A stretch of 41,013 nt of DNA from positions 1-41,013 of the forward strand of contig JBCCQN010000056.1 in NCBI GenBank assembly GCA_039024315.1, given 5' to 3'. The position numbers and the translations under genes are program-made. The DNA is from JBCAWW01 sp039024315. Its GTDB lineage: Bacteria > Bacteroidota > Bacteroidia > J057. The notes beneath the pieces are model-generated. The model worked only from the letters and a program-made list of their open reading frames with translations, was not told the origin of the DNA and did not search any database. Every line of letters begins with the position of its first letter. Within the stretch, counting starts at the first letter, position 1. Below are positions 33,597 through 41,013 of this stretch, one piece after another.

Positions 33597-34160
33597 TTGT
33601 CCACTACCCAGGAACAATCTCTTCAAGCCCTCCTTGAAGCATGTAAAGCTGGCGATCGTGCTGCTTATGGGACGCTTTATCAGGCGTATTATAGTTATGC
33701 CATGAGCATTTGTTTGCGCTATAGCTCTAGTAGAGAAGAAGCACAAGAAATCGTAAATGATGGATTTGTCAAGGTGTTCCTACGCCTCCAATCTCACTAT
33801 GATCCCAAGCTGTCTTTCAAAGCTTGGCTACGGCGTCTTTTGATCAATACTGCAATCGATGTTTATCGTAAGCAAAAATATCATCGCGAAAGCATGCCTT
33901 TGGAAAGTGCCCCTGAGGTAGAAGTCAGCGAAGACGGTTTGTCGCGTTTGACTCAAGAGGAGATCATGAAAGTAGTACAGCTACTACCCAATAGCTATCG
34001 CTATGTATTTAATCTATACATCGTCGAAGGCTATAAACATGAAGAAATTGCGCAGCAGCTGGGTATTAGCGTTGGGACTTCTAAGTCTCACCTTGCCAAG
34101 GCGAGGCGCAAACTAAAAATATGGTTGAAACAAATGTACCAAATCGAGCGTGATGGATAA
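33597..34160 (+). CDS. ECF-type RNA polymerase sigma factor
   Basis: A 187-residue sigma factor from the TTG at 33597. There is no usable ATG, and the more upstream TTG at 33561 lies before the predicted transcription start. Region 2 is clear (AAYGTLYQAYYSYAMSICLRY, then EAQEIVNDGFVKVFLRL and FKAWLRRLLINTAIDVYRK). Region 4 is LPNSYRYVFNLYIVEGYKHEEIAQQLGISVGTSKSHLAKARRKLK. Region 3 is absent, as in all ECF factors. The next gene overlaps its end by 8 bp and encodes a single-span membrane protein that could be its anti-sigma factor. The signal it responds to is unknown. Confidence 0.85.
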   Translation: MSTTQEQSLQALLEACKAGDRAAYGTLYQAYYSYAMSICLRYSSSREEAQEIVNDGFVKVFLRLQSHYDPKLSFKAWLRRLLINTAIDVYRKQKYHRESMPLESAPEVEVSEDGLSRLTQEEIMKVVQLLPNSYRYVFNLYIVEGYKHEEIAQQLGISVGTSKSHLAKARRKLKIWLKQMYQIERDG

Positions 34161-34884
34161 TCAAGATTTTGATCGATGGATGCAGCAAGGATTGGAGAGA
34201 TACCAATTCATAGAGGCTCCGGTACTAGCTCAGATGGAGACAGTCTTCGATAGGGTTGATCGCCTGAGCGAGGGTCCCAATTGGTGGCAAAAGTACTGGA
34301 AAGGAGGCATGTTTGGCGGTCTAGCCATTGGTGGTATGATCGCCCTATCGACTTATTTTACTCAAGACACTCAAAACCCTAATGCCTATATACCCACAGA
34401 TACCTTAAGTATTCCTTTTGTATCGCCTTCTCTTAGCACCCAAGCGCTTGAAAGCCTGCAGTTTGGGCGAGAGGTGGAGAAATATAAACCAGTTAGTTCT
34501 GAACCCGCATTTGAGGTTAAGGAGCTCAGGCCGGTTCAAGCTTACGCCTTCGGCGAACGCTTATCTCCCACGCTTGCAATGCCGGAAGTCCCGCGAATGG
34601 AGGTGCCTACCTTATCGCTTAGAGCGCTCAAACCGATCAGCTTTGAGCCTGAGACCCTTCCGCTCACGCAAAGCGTCCAAGTAGCCGCCCCGAATTTTAG
34701 CGCCCAGCCTTCGCGGATTTGGCTAAGGAGAATGCGCTATGGTTCAGGCCCTTATCGCAATGCAACTCATAGCAGGATAAGGAATACAAAAGTAAATTCA
34801 AAAGCTTACGAGCGCCCCAACATGCGGCAAAGCCCAGTGCGCTCAATGCCAAGCGCAAGGGGAGGGGGTAGTCGTAGACGCTAG
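34153..34884 (+). CDS. Single-span membrane protein, putative anti-sigma factor
   Basis: A 243-residue protein from the ATG at 34153; a GTG one codon earlier is also in frame. It overlaps the sigma-factor gene by 8 bp, which implies translational coupling. A cytoplasmic N-terminal segment of ~50 residues (FDRWMQQGLERYQFIEAPVLAQMETVFDRV region) precedes one membrane helix at ~52-68 (GMFGGLAIGGMIALSTYF). The rest is low in recognisable motifs, proline-rich, and ends strongly basic (GGGSRRR). No zinc-binding anti-sigma motif is seen. The partner role is inferred from position only. A dispersed hairpin element encodes AFGERL at ~132-137. A terminator follows. Confidence 0.6.
   Translation: MDNQDFDRWMQQGLERYQFIEAPVLAQMETVFDRVDRLSEGPNWWQKYWKGGMFGGLAIGGMIALSTYFTQDTQNPNAYIPTDTLSIPFVSPSLSTQALESLQFGREVEKYKPVSSEPAFEVKELRPVQAYAFGERLSPTLAMPEVPRMEVPTLSLRALKPISFEPETLPLTQSVQVAAPNFSAQPSRIWLRRMRYGSGPYRNATHSRIRNTKVNSKAYERPNMRQSPVRSMPSARGGGSRRR
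34545..34563 (+). repeat. Dispersed hairpin element (CGCC-TTC-GGCG-AACGCT)
   Basis: Perfect copy in sense orientation inside the putative anti-sigma gene. The stem sequence differs from every other copy yet pairs fully. Confidence 0.6.
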
Positions 34885-34915
34885 CTATTAAAAATTATCT
34901 GACGGGAGATTATGT

Positions 34916-34951
34916 AAATGGAGAATGGTCGAGAGGCCTTCTCCATTTTTT
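34916..34951 (+). terminator. Rho-independent terminator
   Basis: Arms AAATGGAGAA (34916-34925) and TTCTCCATTT (34939-34948) pair perfectly and are followed by a T-run. It ends the sigma/anti-sigma transcript. Confidence 0.85.
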
Positions 34952-35020
34952 GTTTGGGAACCTTTTTTCTTTCTCAATTCCTTTCCGAAGGCGGAACTTC
35001 ATTAAAACAGAAGATTTAGG

Positions 35021-35041
35021 AATAAGCGTTCCGCACAGCGG
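35021..35041 (-). repeat. Dispersed hairpin element, near copy (CCGC-TGT-GCGG-AACGCT)
   Basis: Perfect 4-bp stem and AACGCTTA flank; the loop is TGT rather than TNC. Intergenic, just beyond the terminator of the PepSY-like gene. Confidence 0.5.
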
Positions 35042-35048
35042 TAAATCC

Positions 35049-35084
35049 CAAAAAAGAATGCCACTCCACAAGGGAGCGGCACTT
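35049..35084 (-). terminator. Rho-independent terminator (leftward)
   Basis: Read leftwards, TGCCGCTCC (35081-35073) pairs with GGAGTGGCA (35067-35059) with one mismatch and a five-base loop, followed by TTCTTTTTT. It terminates the PepSY-like lipoprotein gene. Confidence 0.75.
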
Positions 35085-35155
35085 CGATTTGGGTAAGAAT
35101 GAAACCTCAAAGGTTCCGATAACATCTACAAACTTCTATCTAAGATTCTTTATGG

Positions 35156-35896
35156 CTATTGCTTGCCTCTGCGTTTCTTGCGTTTGCAAGGCCCCGCTAC
35201 TCCTGTCCAATCTACCGTGCTTGGATCCACCTCAAGGCCATTACTATCATAAAGCAGGCGAGTGTCATCATCTAGCTTGACCACATAAAGTAAGGTACCA
35301 TCAGCTAGACTGATTTCAGCGGTTTTGTCAATAGTCGTCGCTGGATAATCGGTAGAAACGGCAGTTTGCACCGCTTGAGGGAGGTCAACAGCTTCGATGC
35401 GAGTCCCTCGGCGATGGCAAACCTGGGTAGGACGTACGCCTAAAAAGGCACCCGTATCATCAAAAGAGAGCACCTCTCCGCTACTCATCCGCACTACGTA
35501 AATGGTTGCGCCCTCATCATTGACAAAGGAAACCGCTTTGACGATTACTTCACCCGTATAGGCCGTGTCAACATAGGTATTGATCGCTGTAGGCAGGCTA
35601 TCAAGAGAAATGCTGTCGTTACACATGCCACCACGCCGATTAAAGCTTAGCTCTCTACCATTGTCAAGGCTGACAGCAAATAAGGTACTCTGATCAGAGC
35701 TTAATATTTCCAGTGCTTCCACAATCGAACTATTGGGAAATCTTTCCTCTACGGTTTCAAGCACCGTAGCAGGCAGTTCGTCAATGGAAATCTCAGTAAT
35801 AGATCCAAGTTCAAAATTGGGAAAGAGGCCTTCTTCACAAGCGTTGAGGGTAAAGAGAGCGACGAGGACCAAAGCTAGATACGCGATCTTTTTCAT
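35156..35896 (-). CDS. PepSY-like lipoprotein
   Basis: A 246-residue predicted lipoprotein with a lipobox LNAC (Cys20). The body contains about three PepSY-like repeats, each with a pattern of LPxxV..Y.....I..A followed by two strands and a Gly turn. Examples are LPATVLETVEERFPNSSIVEALEI, LPTAINTYVDTAYTGEVIVKAVSF and LPQAVQTAVSTDYPATTIDKTAEI, each followed by a LYVVKLDDDTRLLYDSNG-type hairpin. PepSY-like domains in Bacteroidota are periplasmic and of unknown function, sometimes linked to inhibition of proteases or metal handling. The C-terminus is basic (CKRKKRRGKQ). It is divergent from the Wzi-like gene across 121 bp and ends with its own terminator. Confidence 0.75.
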   Translation of the reverse strand: MKKIAYLALVLVALFTLNACEEGLFPNFELGSITEISIDELPATVLETVEERFPNSSIVEALEILSSDQSTLFAVSLDNGRELSFNRRGGMCNDSISLDSLPTAINTYVDTAYTGEVIVKAVSFVNDEGATIYVVRMSSGEVLSFDDTGAFLGVRPTQVCHRRGTRIEAVDLPQAVQTAVSTDYPATTIDKTAEISLADGTLLYVVKLDDDTRLLYDSNGLEVDPSTVDWTGVAGPCKRKKRRGKQ

Positions 35897-36017
35897 TTTA
35901 GGATTTGGTTTGATTGTTGAAAAATTGAAATTCAGCGCCTACACGGGACTCGTCAAAAAAGGGTTGCCCCGCGCTGGAATATTTTCTTGTATCTTAGCCC
36001 AAATTTGTTTGTTAGCT

Positions 36018-37694
36018 ATGCGGTATCGCTTATTATTGGGCTTATTATTTTTGATAGCGTTTGAGCGTTCGACGCAGGCGCAGGACACAGATATACTCCT
36101 CAATCACGATCTCTATCACTATATAGATCGGCTTGATATCAAAGGATATGCAGATACGGCGATCCTGACTTTTCATAAGCCTTATGGGAGAGCCTATCTA
36201 CGGGAAATCTTTGGGCAAGTGAGTCTAGAAGAGATGAGTCCTACCGAAGCGGCTTGGCATGCTCGGATGCGAATGCTCGCTGATGATGGCTTTGCGGGAC
36301 AGGAGCAATTCAAGGGAGTTCGCAACCTTTTGTTTACCAACCATCGGGATCTATTTGCCTTAGAGAAGCCGGGCTTCCGGCTGTATGTAAACCCTGCGGT
36401 TCATTTTGCCGGAGGATTAGATCAGAACAATTATCCGGATGCATTTCGTGAGAGTCTGCCGCTTTCCATCAATACGCGTGGGCTCGTTATTAGAGGCTCT
36501 GTCAAAGAAAAGCTAGGTTTTTACACCGAAGTCTCTGAAAATATCACTCGCTTTCCCTTCTACATTTATGAAGATGTGCAGGCCACAGAGGTCCTCTATG
36601 GAGAAGGCTTTATCAAACCTTTTGGGCAAGAAACAGGTCTAGACTATCTCGGTTCGAGAGCCTATTTGACCTTTTCTCCTTTTGATTTTGTGCGAATCAA
36701 GTTTGGCAAAGATCGCGCTTTTTGGGGCAATGGTTGGCAGAGTTTACAGCTTTCAGACCATGCGGCAGATTATTTGTTTCTCAATATCAATACCCGTATT
36801 TGGAAGTTGGAGTACAGCAATCATTTTACGCAGATGATCGATTATCTGCCTGGCAAAACGGATGCTGAAGGTACCTTCCCGCGTAAGTACGGCGTCTTTC
36901 ACCAACTCAACTTTCAGCCCAACCAGCGCTTTTCCATTGGATTTTTTGAATCGGTGATTTATGCCAATCAGATTGGTAATAGACAGCGAGGACTAGAGTT
37001 ACAGTACTTCAATCCTGTGATTTTTTTCCGCGCCGCAGAACAATATGTCGGCAGTCCAGACAATGCACTTTTGGGCTTACAGCTCAAATGGAACTTCTTA
37101 AAACGCTTTCAATTTTACGGGCAGTTGCTCTTAGACGATTATAATTTTGGGCGTCGTGATGAGGGAGATGGCTACTGGCAAAATAAAATTGGCTTCCAGA
37201 CCGGCCTCAAGTATATCGATGTCTTGGGCATTTCGACCCTTGATCTGCAAGTCGAATACAATCGCGTCCGACCTTATGCCTATCAACATTTCAACCTTTC
37301 TACCAATTATACCCACTACAACCAAAATCTTGGCCATGCTTCCGGAGCCAACCTAAGTGATATTCATTTCATACTGCGCTATCATCCCGCCGCTGCTTGG
37401 AACTTTCTCCTGACCTATTCTAGCGTTCGGCAAGGCCTAGACCAAAACGGGATCAATTATGGGGGTAATCCATTGAGCCCTGACCTCATACGGGCTGGGG
37501 ATTTTGATCAATTTGTAGGCCAAGGCTTAGCCAATACCGTACAGCAAGCCTACCTTAGGGTGAGTCGTCAATTGTGGAATGCAGATTTATACGCAGAGGT
37601 GGAGGCTCGCTATCGTCAGGAAAATGATTTGCAATCAGCTATGATCCTCGGCGGGCTGCGTTGGCATATTCAGCCACGTTTAGTGAAATTTTAG
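36018..37694 (+). CDS. Wzi-like outer-membrane beta-barrel protein
   Basis: A 558-residue protein from the ATG at 36018, where a signal peptide begins (MRYRLLLGLLFLIAFERSTQAQ). A much longer frame starting at 35733 would overlap the divergent lipoprotein gene and is rejected. A TATCTTAG element at 35990-35997, 20 bp upstream, is a near match to the Bacteroidota promoter consensus. The mature protein is a chain of beta-strands with motifs of the capsule-assembly Wzi family: YVNPAVHFAGGLDQ, VRIKFGKDRAFWGNGWQSLQLSD, LEYSNHFTQMIDYL, GLELQYFNPVIFFRAAEQY and GLRWHIQPRLVKF. Such barrels bind or anchor surface polysaccharide. No capsule genes are nearby, so the role is inferred. Its stop overlaps the convergent TPR gene's stop. 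Confidence 0.75.
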   Translation: MRYRLLLGLLFLIAFERSTQAQDTDILLNHDLYHYIDRLDIKGYADTAILTFHKPYGRAYLREIFGQVSLEEMSPTEAAWHARMRMLADDGFAGQEQFKGVRNLLFTNHRDLFALEKPGFRLYVNPAVHFAGGLDQNNYPDAFRESLPLSINTRGLVIRGSVKEKLGFYTEVSENITRFPFYIYEDVQATEVLYGEGFIKPFGQETGLDYLGSRAYLTFSPFDFVRIKFGKDRAFWGNGWQSLQLSDHAADYLFLNINTRIWKLEYSNHFTQMIDYLPGKTDAEGTFPRKYGVFHQLNFQPNQRFSIGFFESVIYANQIGNRQRGLELQYFNPVIFFRAAEQYVGSPDNALLGLQLKWNFLKRFQFYGQLLLDDYNFGRRDEGDGYWQNKIGFQTGLKYIDVLGISTLDLQVEYNRVRPYAYQHFNLSTNYTHYNQNLGHASGANLSDIHFILRYHPAAAWNFLLTYSSVRQGLDQNGINYGGNPLSPDLIRAGDFDQFVGQGLANTVQQAYLRVSRQLWNADLYAEVEARYRQENDLQSAMILGGLRWHIQPRLVKF

Positions 37695-38839
37695 CGGATT
37701 TTACGTAACTCTTTGCGATATACTTTGGCTTTGGCGAGATCTAAATATTCACTAATCGCTATCAGGTGTTCCAGCCAATCAATGCGCTCTGGGTCCTCCT
37801 CGTGTAGTTTTGAGAGGTAGGGGAGGGATTCAAGGAGGGCTTCTAGGATTTTTTCTTGCTGCGCAGAACGCTCCTCTCCCGTACTATTGCCTAATTGGTC
37901 GAGCATCTTTTTGGCTTGGGAGACATAATGTGACGCCAAAAATCGATTGGCCATCTCATGATCAGGTTCTAGCCTTTGGATATACTCAAACTGCTGAATT
38001 GCTTTTTCCGTTTCGCCTGTGTAAAACAAATAGCGTGCATAGGCGCGTTTCCAATCAAGGTTATCTTGATTTTTGCGAATTTGCTCTTGAAAATGCCTTT
38101 CCCCGTTTTGTTGGATTGCAGGATGACTAAGGTAGATATCGAGCTCCGCTTCAATCAAACTTGGGTGATTGGGGTATTGCATAAAGGCTTGGTGAAGGAC
38201 ATCTCGAGCTTGGGTGATTTGGCCCCAAGCACTACGGGTATGGACAATCATTGCGTAGGCATGGGCAAATTCATTTAGCTGTTCTGGTAATAATTTTATC
38301 GGTGGATTTTCAACTACTTCTTGCCAACTTTTAAGCGCTGAAACACTATCCTGCATTTGCCATTGAGCGTAGGCCTTAGCCATGAGAGATTCGTATTTTT
38401 GTGGCTCTAACTGATATGAACGGTCAAAGTAACGGCTTGCCAAGGCATAGTCCCGGCGATTATAAGCTTCTGTACCGGCTTCGTAGAGCGCTGGTAGTAG
38501 TAAAGTGATCGTCGCATTGCAAGCTTGGGTGTATCGTGTGCTGCGATCGAGCCTTTGGGCGGCTACGAGGTGGTTATAAGCTCTTAAAAGTGCCTGCGGA
38601 TAGTCTTGCTTGTACTTGACATTATTGGCTGCCTGCCAATAAGATTGAGCTAGATAAAAATGAGCCTTGGGTAGTTCCCCGCCGCTAAGATCGGCATTGG
38701 ACTCAATCAAGCTAGAGAGGGTACGAATAGACTCTGGATAATCGCCTTGCTCATAGGCATAGATCCCTTGGCTCAGATAGGCATTCTGCCCCCAAAGCAG
38801 GCTAGGTAGCAAGCAAAATAAGAGAATACTCAATCTCAT
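37691..38839 (-). CDS. Secreted TPR-repeat protein
   Basis: A 382-residue protein from the ATG at 38839, which opens a signal peptide (MRLSILLFCLLPSLLWGQ); a 19-codon upstream extension is rejected. The rest is an array of tetratricopeptide repeats (YLSQGIYAYEQGDYPESIRTL, KAHFYLAQSYWQAANN, YNRRDYALASRYFDRSYQLEP, ARYLFYTGETEKAIQQFEYIQRLEP). It is a divergent tandem paralogue of the next gene upstream: the segments GYFYLQQAYAQVAQNEELKA and AHFYLAQSYWQAANNVKYK correspond. TPR proteins bind partner proteins; no partner is identified. A near copy of the dispersed hairpin element lies antisense near its 3' end. Confidence 0.8.
   Translation of the reverse strand: MRLSILLFCLLPSLLWGQNAYLSQGIYAYEQGDYPESIRTLSSLIESNADLSGGELPKAHFYLAQSYWQAANNVKYKQDYPQALLRAYNHLVAAQRLDRSTRYTQACNATITLLLPALYEAGTEAYNRRDYALASRYFDRSYQLEPQKYESLMAKAYAQWQMQDSVSALKSWQEVVENPPIKLLPEQLNEFAHAYAMIVHTRSAWGQITQARDVLHQAFMQYPNHPSLIEAELDIYLSHPAIQQNGERHFQEQIRKNQDNLDWKRAYARYLFYTGETEKAIQQFEYIQRLEPDHEMANRFLASHYVSQAKKMLDQLGNSTGEERSAQQEKILEALLESLPYLSKLHEEDPERIDWLEHLIAISEYLDLAKAKVYRKELRKIR
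37856..37873 (+). repeat. Dispersed hairpin element, near copy (TTGC-TGC-GCAG-AACGCT)
   Basis: Three Watson-Crick pairs and one G-T pair, TNC loop, full AACGCT flank. Antisense in the TPR gene. Confidence 0.4.
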
Positions 38840-38889
38840 AGTAGGACCGTAAGCTATTTTTCTCGGCAAGATGTCTAGTCTCCCGCGGA

Positions 38890-38923
38890 AAAACAAAAGA
38901 GGCGTCCAAAAATGAACGCCTCT
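38890..38923 (-). terminator. Rho-independent terminator (leftward)
   Basis: Read leftwards, AGAGGCGT (38923-38916) pairs with ACGCCTCT (38905-38898) around a 10-base loop, followed by TTTGTTTTT. It ends the first TPR gene and separates it from its paralogue. Confidence 0.85.
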
Positions 38924-38951
38924 GTATATATTGTCAGGATGATGAGCTTAC

Positions 38952-40184
38952 TTACTCACCACCAGAGTTTAGCTTAGCTAGCTTTTCCATCCACATTTCA
39001 GACTCATCGTCCTTACCGATAATCGGCGTAATGGTACTTAGCTGAAGTAGCCACTCTTTTTCTTCTGGCTGAGCTTCGTGTAGCCATACCATATGTGGGT
39101 AAGCTTTTTCGATCAAGGCAACAATGCGCTTGTCCATGGCTTCGATTTCTTCAGTTTTAGTCATTTTACCTTTTTCCTGAGAAAGCTCAGCTGCTTTATT
39201 GATATAATAAGCACCGATGCCGTAGTTGGCTTGTAGATTTTCCTTATCAAGCTCATAAGCTTGCTGATAAAGGCTAATGGCTTCGTCGCCTTTGCCCGAA
39301 CGGTCAAGAAGAGAGGCATAAGCCAAGATGATACGATCGTCAGAAGGATCTTTTTCGATCATGCTTTTGAACTTCTCTTCTGCTTCAGAAAGCAGCTCGG
39401 GACTCTGCTGATAGATTCCTAATTCTTGGCGTTTGATTGATTCGTCATCTGGAAGCAATTCAGAAGCAGTGGTCAGCGTATTGAGGGCTTTACGAGTATC
39501 CCCTTGTGCTTGGTAGATGACAGCCAATTGTTGGTAAACATAGCTCATCTGGCCAAGGTCCTGCTGGTAAGCCTGCTCATTTGCTTTGTTAAGCTCTGCT
39601 AGTTCAGAGGTAACATATTGTTCATTAAAAATAGAGATAGCGCTTTCAAGTGTATTTACACTGCTAACAGTATCACCTACCAATAAATGGTTGGAGCCCA
39701 ACATGCGGTTGGTCAAGAAATGTTTAGGATTAAGATCTTTAGCTACCTGAAAATACTCAAGCCCTTTTTCGTAATTACCTTCGTTAAAGATGCTTACGCC
39801 TTGGTTGTAGGCTAGAGCCCATAGGTTGTATTTGGCACCTGTGTTGCCCCCAAGTTGATTTTTGAGCGTACCAGCTAAATCTGGGTGTTCTTCCGCTTTC
39901 TTGAGTGCGTCAGCAGCTTTAAGGACCGCATCTGGGTATTTAGCCTTGAGTTCTTCATTTTGCGCTACTTGAGCGTAAGCTTGCTGGAGATAAAAATATC
40001 CCTTTGCTACGTTTTTGCCCTTTTTAATCAGTTCTGGTTTAGCAAGCCCTTCCTCAAGGCTCGAAATACCCTTTTCTAAATCACCATTTTGGATAGCAAC
40101 AGCGCCAGTAGTGATTTTTGAAGTCTGTGCCTGCAATCCGAGCATGATTAGGCTCAAAGTCAGTATGCTAAGCAGTTTTTTCAT
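38952..40184 (-). CDS. Secreted TPR-repeat protein (paralogue)
   Basis: A 410-residue protein. I choose the ATG at 40184 because it opens MKKLLSILTLSLIMLGLQAQ; an ATG five codons upstream is possible. About eight TPR units follow (AVAIQNGDLEKGISSLEEGL, YNQGVSIFNEGNYEKGLEYFQVAKDLNP, YQQLAVIYQAQGDTRKALNTLTTASELLPDD, YASLLDRSGKGDEAISLYQQAYELDKEN). It is in tandem with its paralogue and downstream of gyrA, but each gene has its own spacing, and a terminator follows this one. It should be periplasmic; the function is unknown. Confidence 0.85.
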   Translation of the reverse strand: MKKLLSILTLSLIMLGLQAQTSKITTGAVAIQNGDLEKGISSLEEGLAKPELIKKGKNVAKGYFYLQQAYAQVAQNEELKAKYPDAVLKAADALKKAEEHPDLAGTLKNQLGGNTGAKYNLWALAYNQGVSIFNEGNYEKGLEYFQVAKDLNPKHFLTNRMLGSNHLLVGDTVSSVNTLESAISIFNEQYVTSELAELNKANEQAYQQDLGQMSYVYQQLAVIYQAQGDTRKALNTLTTASELLPDDESIKRQELGIYQQSPELLSEAEEKFKSMIEKDPSDDRIILAYASLLDRSGKGDEAISLYQQAYELDKENLQANYGIGAYYINKAAELSQEKGKMTKTEEIEAMDKRIVALIEKAYPHMVWLHEAQPEEKEWLLQLSTITPIIGKDDESEMWMEKLAKLNSGGE

Positions 40185-40262
40185 AAATATACCTTTCATT
40201 ACAAAAGTGGTTTACAAATTAGTTCAACGAGTTTTGCGTTTATGAACGATCGAGTTGTTGAT

Positions 40263-41013
40263 TTATTGATCATCCGTTGAATCATTTTCCATATTTCCGG
40301 CTGCCTCATCAGTATTTTCGGCAGCAGTATCAGTTTCATTATTGAGGCCATCTTCAGGAGTTTCGCCTTCAGGGCTCACGCTTTCTTCCTCCTCATCAGC
40401 GATTACTTTTGCTACAGAAGCAATTTCATCTTTGCCTTTGAGACGAATCAGTCTCACCCCTTGGGTATTGCGACCTAATACGCTGATGCCTTCAATGCTC
40501 ATCCTAATTGTGATGCCCTTGCGGGTAATGATCATCAAATCTTCTTCACCTTCTACTGACTTGACAGCAATCAAATTTCCGGTTTTGTCAGATACGTTTA
40601 TTGTTTTGACGCCCTTACCCCCCCTGTTGGTCACTCTGTACTCAGGAACAGGGGTTTGTTTGCCGTAGCCTTTTTCTGAAACTACCAACACATTGCGGTT
40701 TTCGTCTGGTACGACCACCATACCCACTACTTCGTCGTTTTCGTCTTGCAGACTGATACCGCGTACCCCAGCAGCAGTTCGTCCCATCTGACGAACCTTG
40801 TTTTCTTCGAAGCGAATGGCCATACCTGATCTCGCTCCCAAGATGATCTGAGATTCTCCATTAGTCAGCTTTGCTTCCAATAGCTCATCATCTTCATTAA
40901 TGGTGATCGCGTTGATACCCGAAGTACGAGGACGGCTGTACGCCTTGAGCAGCGTCTTTTTGACTTGACCTTTCTTAGTTGCCATGATGATATAGTGAGA
41001 ATTAAGGAAATCC
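40263..41013 (-). CDS. gyrA: DNA gyrase subunit A, C-terminal part (5' end outside the window)
   Basis: The frame is open to the right edge and continues upstream of the internal ATG at 40985, with the typical GyrA junction IIMATKKGQVKKTLL. The visible ~250 residues cover the second half of the C-terminal beta-pinwheel that wraps DNA around the enzyme, with repeated blade motifs such as RSGMAIRFEENKVRQMGRTAAGVRGI and RKGITIRMSIEGISVLGRNTQGVRLI. The protein ends in a ~45-residue acidic tail (DEEEESVSPEGE... NDSTDDQ), which in other gyrases tunes wrapping and supercoiling. The catalytic tyrosine and the GyrA box lie outside the window. Confidence 0.95.
   Translation of the reverse strand, partial: DFLNSHYIIMATKKGQVKKTLLKAYSRPRTSGINAITINEDDELLEAKLTNGESQIILGARSGMAIRFEENKVRQMGRTAAGVRGISLQDENDEVVGMVVVPDENRNVLVVSEKGYGKQTPVPEYRVTNRGGKGVKTINVSDKTGNLIAVKSVEGEEDLMIITRKGITIRMSIEGISVLGRNTQGVRLIRLKGKDEIASVAKVIADEEEESVSPEGETPEDGLNNETDTAAENTDEAAGNMENDSTDDQ

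Noticed and set aside
35733..36017. 95-residue N-terminal extension of the Wzi-like protein
   Set aside because: It is antisense to the PepSY-like lipoprotein gene and lies before a promoter-like element; the ATG at 36018 starts a clear signal peptide.

Overview
The window looks like a chromosomal segment of a member of the Bacteroidota, most likely of the Saprospiraceae or a close relative. This is inferred from gene content, not from a marker tree. The signs are several proteins with C-terminal type IX secretion (T9SS) sorting domains, many Bacteroidota-style lipoproteins, a DUF1501/DUF1800 pair, FG-GAP/VCBS propeller proteins with an SDR and a DUF1080 protein, few clear Shine-Dalgarno sites, and a TAnnTTTG-type promoter element. 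No rRNA, tRNA, CRISPR array, insertion sequence or phage gene was seen.

Layout. 1-0.4 kb: 3' end of a T9SS cargo gene and a bidirectional terminator. 0.46-4.5 kb: leftward operon of an SDR dehydrogenase and two secreted FG-GAP proteins, divergent from an AraC-type regulator (4.6-5.5 kb). Two direct repeats exactly 21 bp apart lie between them and are probably the regulator's operator. 5.5-9.8 kb: leftward run of a kinase/PLP phospho-lyase fusion, a beta-barrel protein and two EGF-like lipoproteins. 10.1-14.5 kb: two Omp28-like, thioredoxin-motif T9SS proteins flanking a third T9SS protein. 14.7-18.4 kb: an ACC deaminase/D-cysteine desulfhydrase-like enzyme, a GlmM-type phosphohexomutase and a cysteine desulfurase. 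18.6-26.7 kb: a NYN-LOTUS protein converging on a 1455-residue CHAT protease-nSTAND NTPase-WD40 protein. The latter is the last gene of a colinear run with the DUF1800 and DUF1501 genes. 27-31.3 kb: a double DUF1080 lipoprotein, ChrA, a Na/Pi cotransporter and a rhomboid protease. 31.4-34.9 kb: a LytTR response regulator, an AlkZ-like winged-helix protein, and an ECF sigma factor with a putative anti-sigma partner. 35-41 kb: a PepSY-like lipoprotein, a Wzi-like outer-membrane protein, two paralogous TPR proteins and the 3' part of gyrA.

Two signals are not explained by the genes. The first is a tiny dispersed hairpin element: a 4-bp stem, a TNC triloop, then AACG(C/T)T. It occurs in eight perfect copies and several near copies, inside and between genes. 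Its stems differ between copies but remain base-paired, which points to selection or mobility acting on the folded form. The second is a roughly 100-bp intergenic repeat with imperfect terminal inverted repeats, in three copies. The strongest candidate for an immune or cell-death system is the CHAT-nSTAND-WD40 protein.
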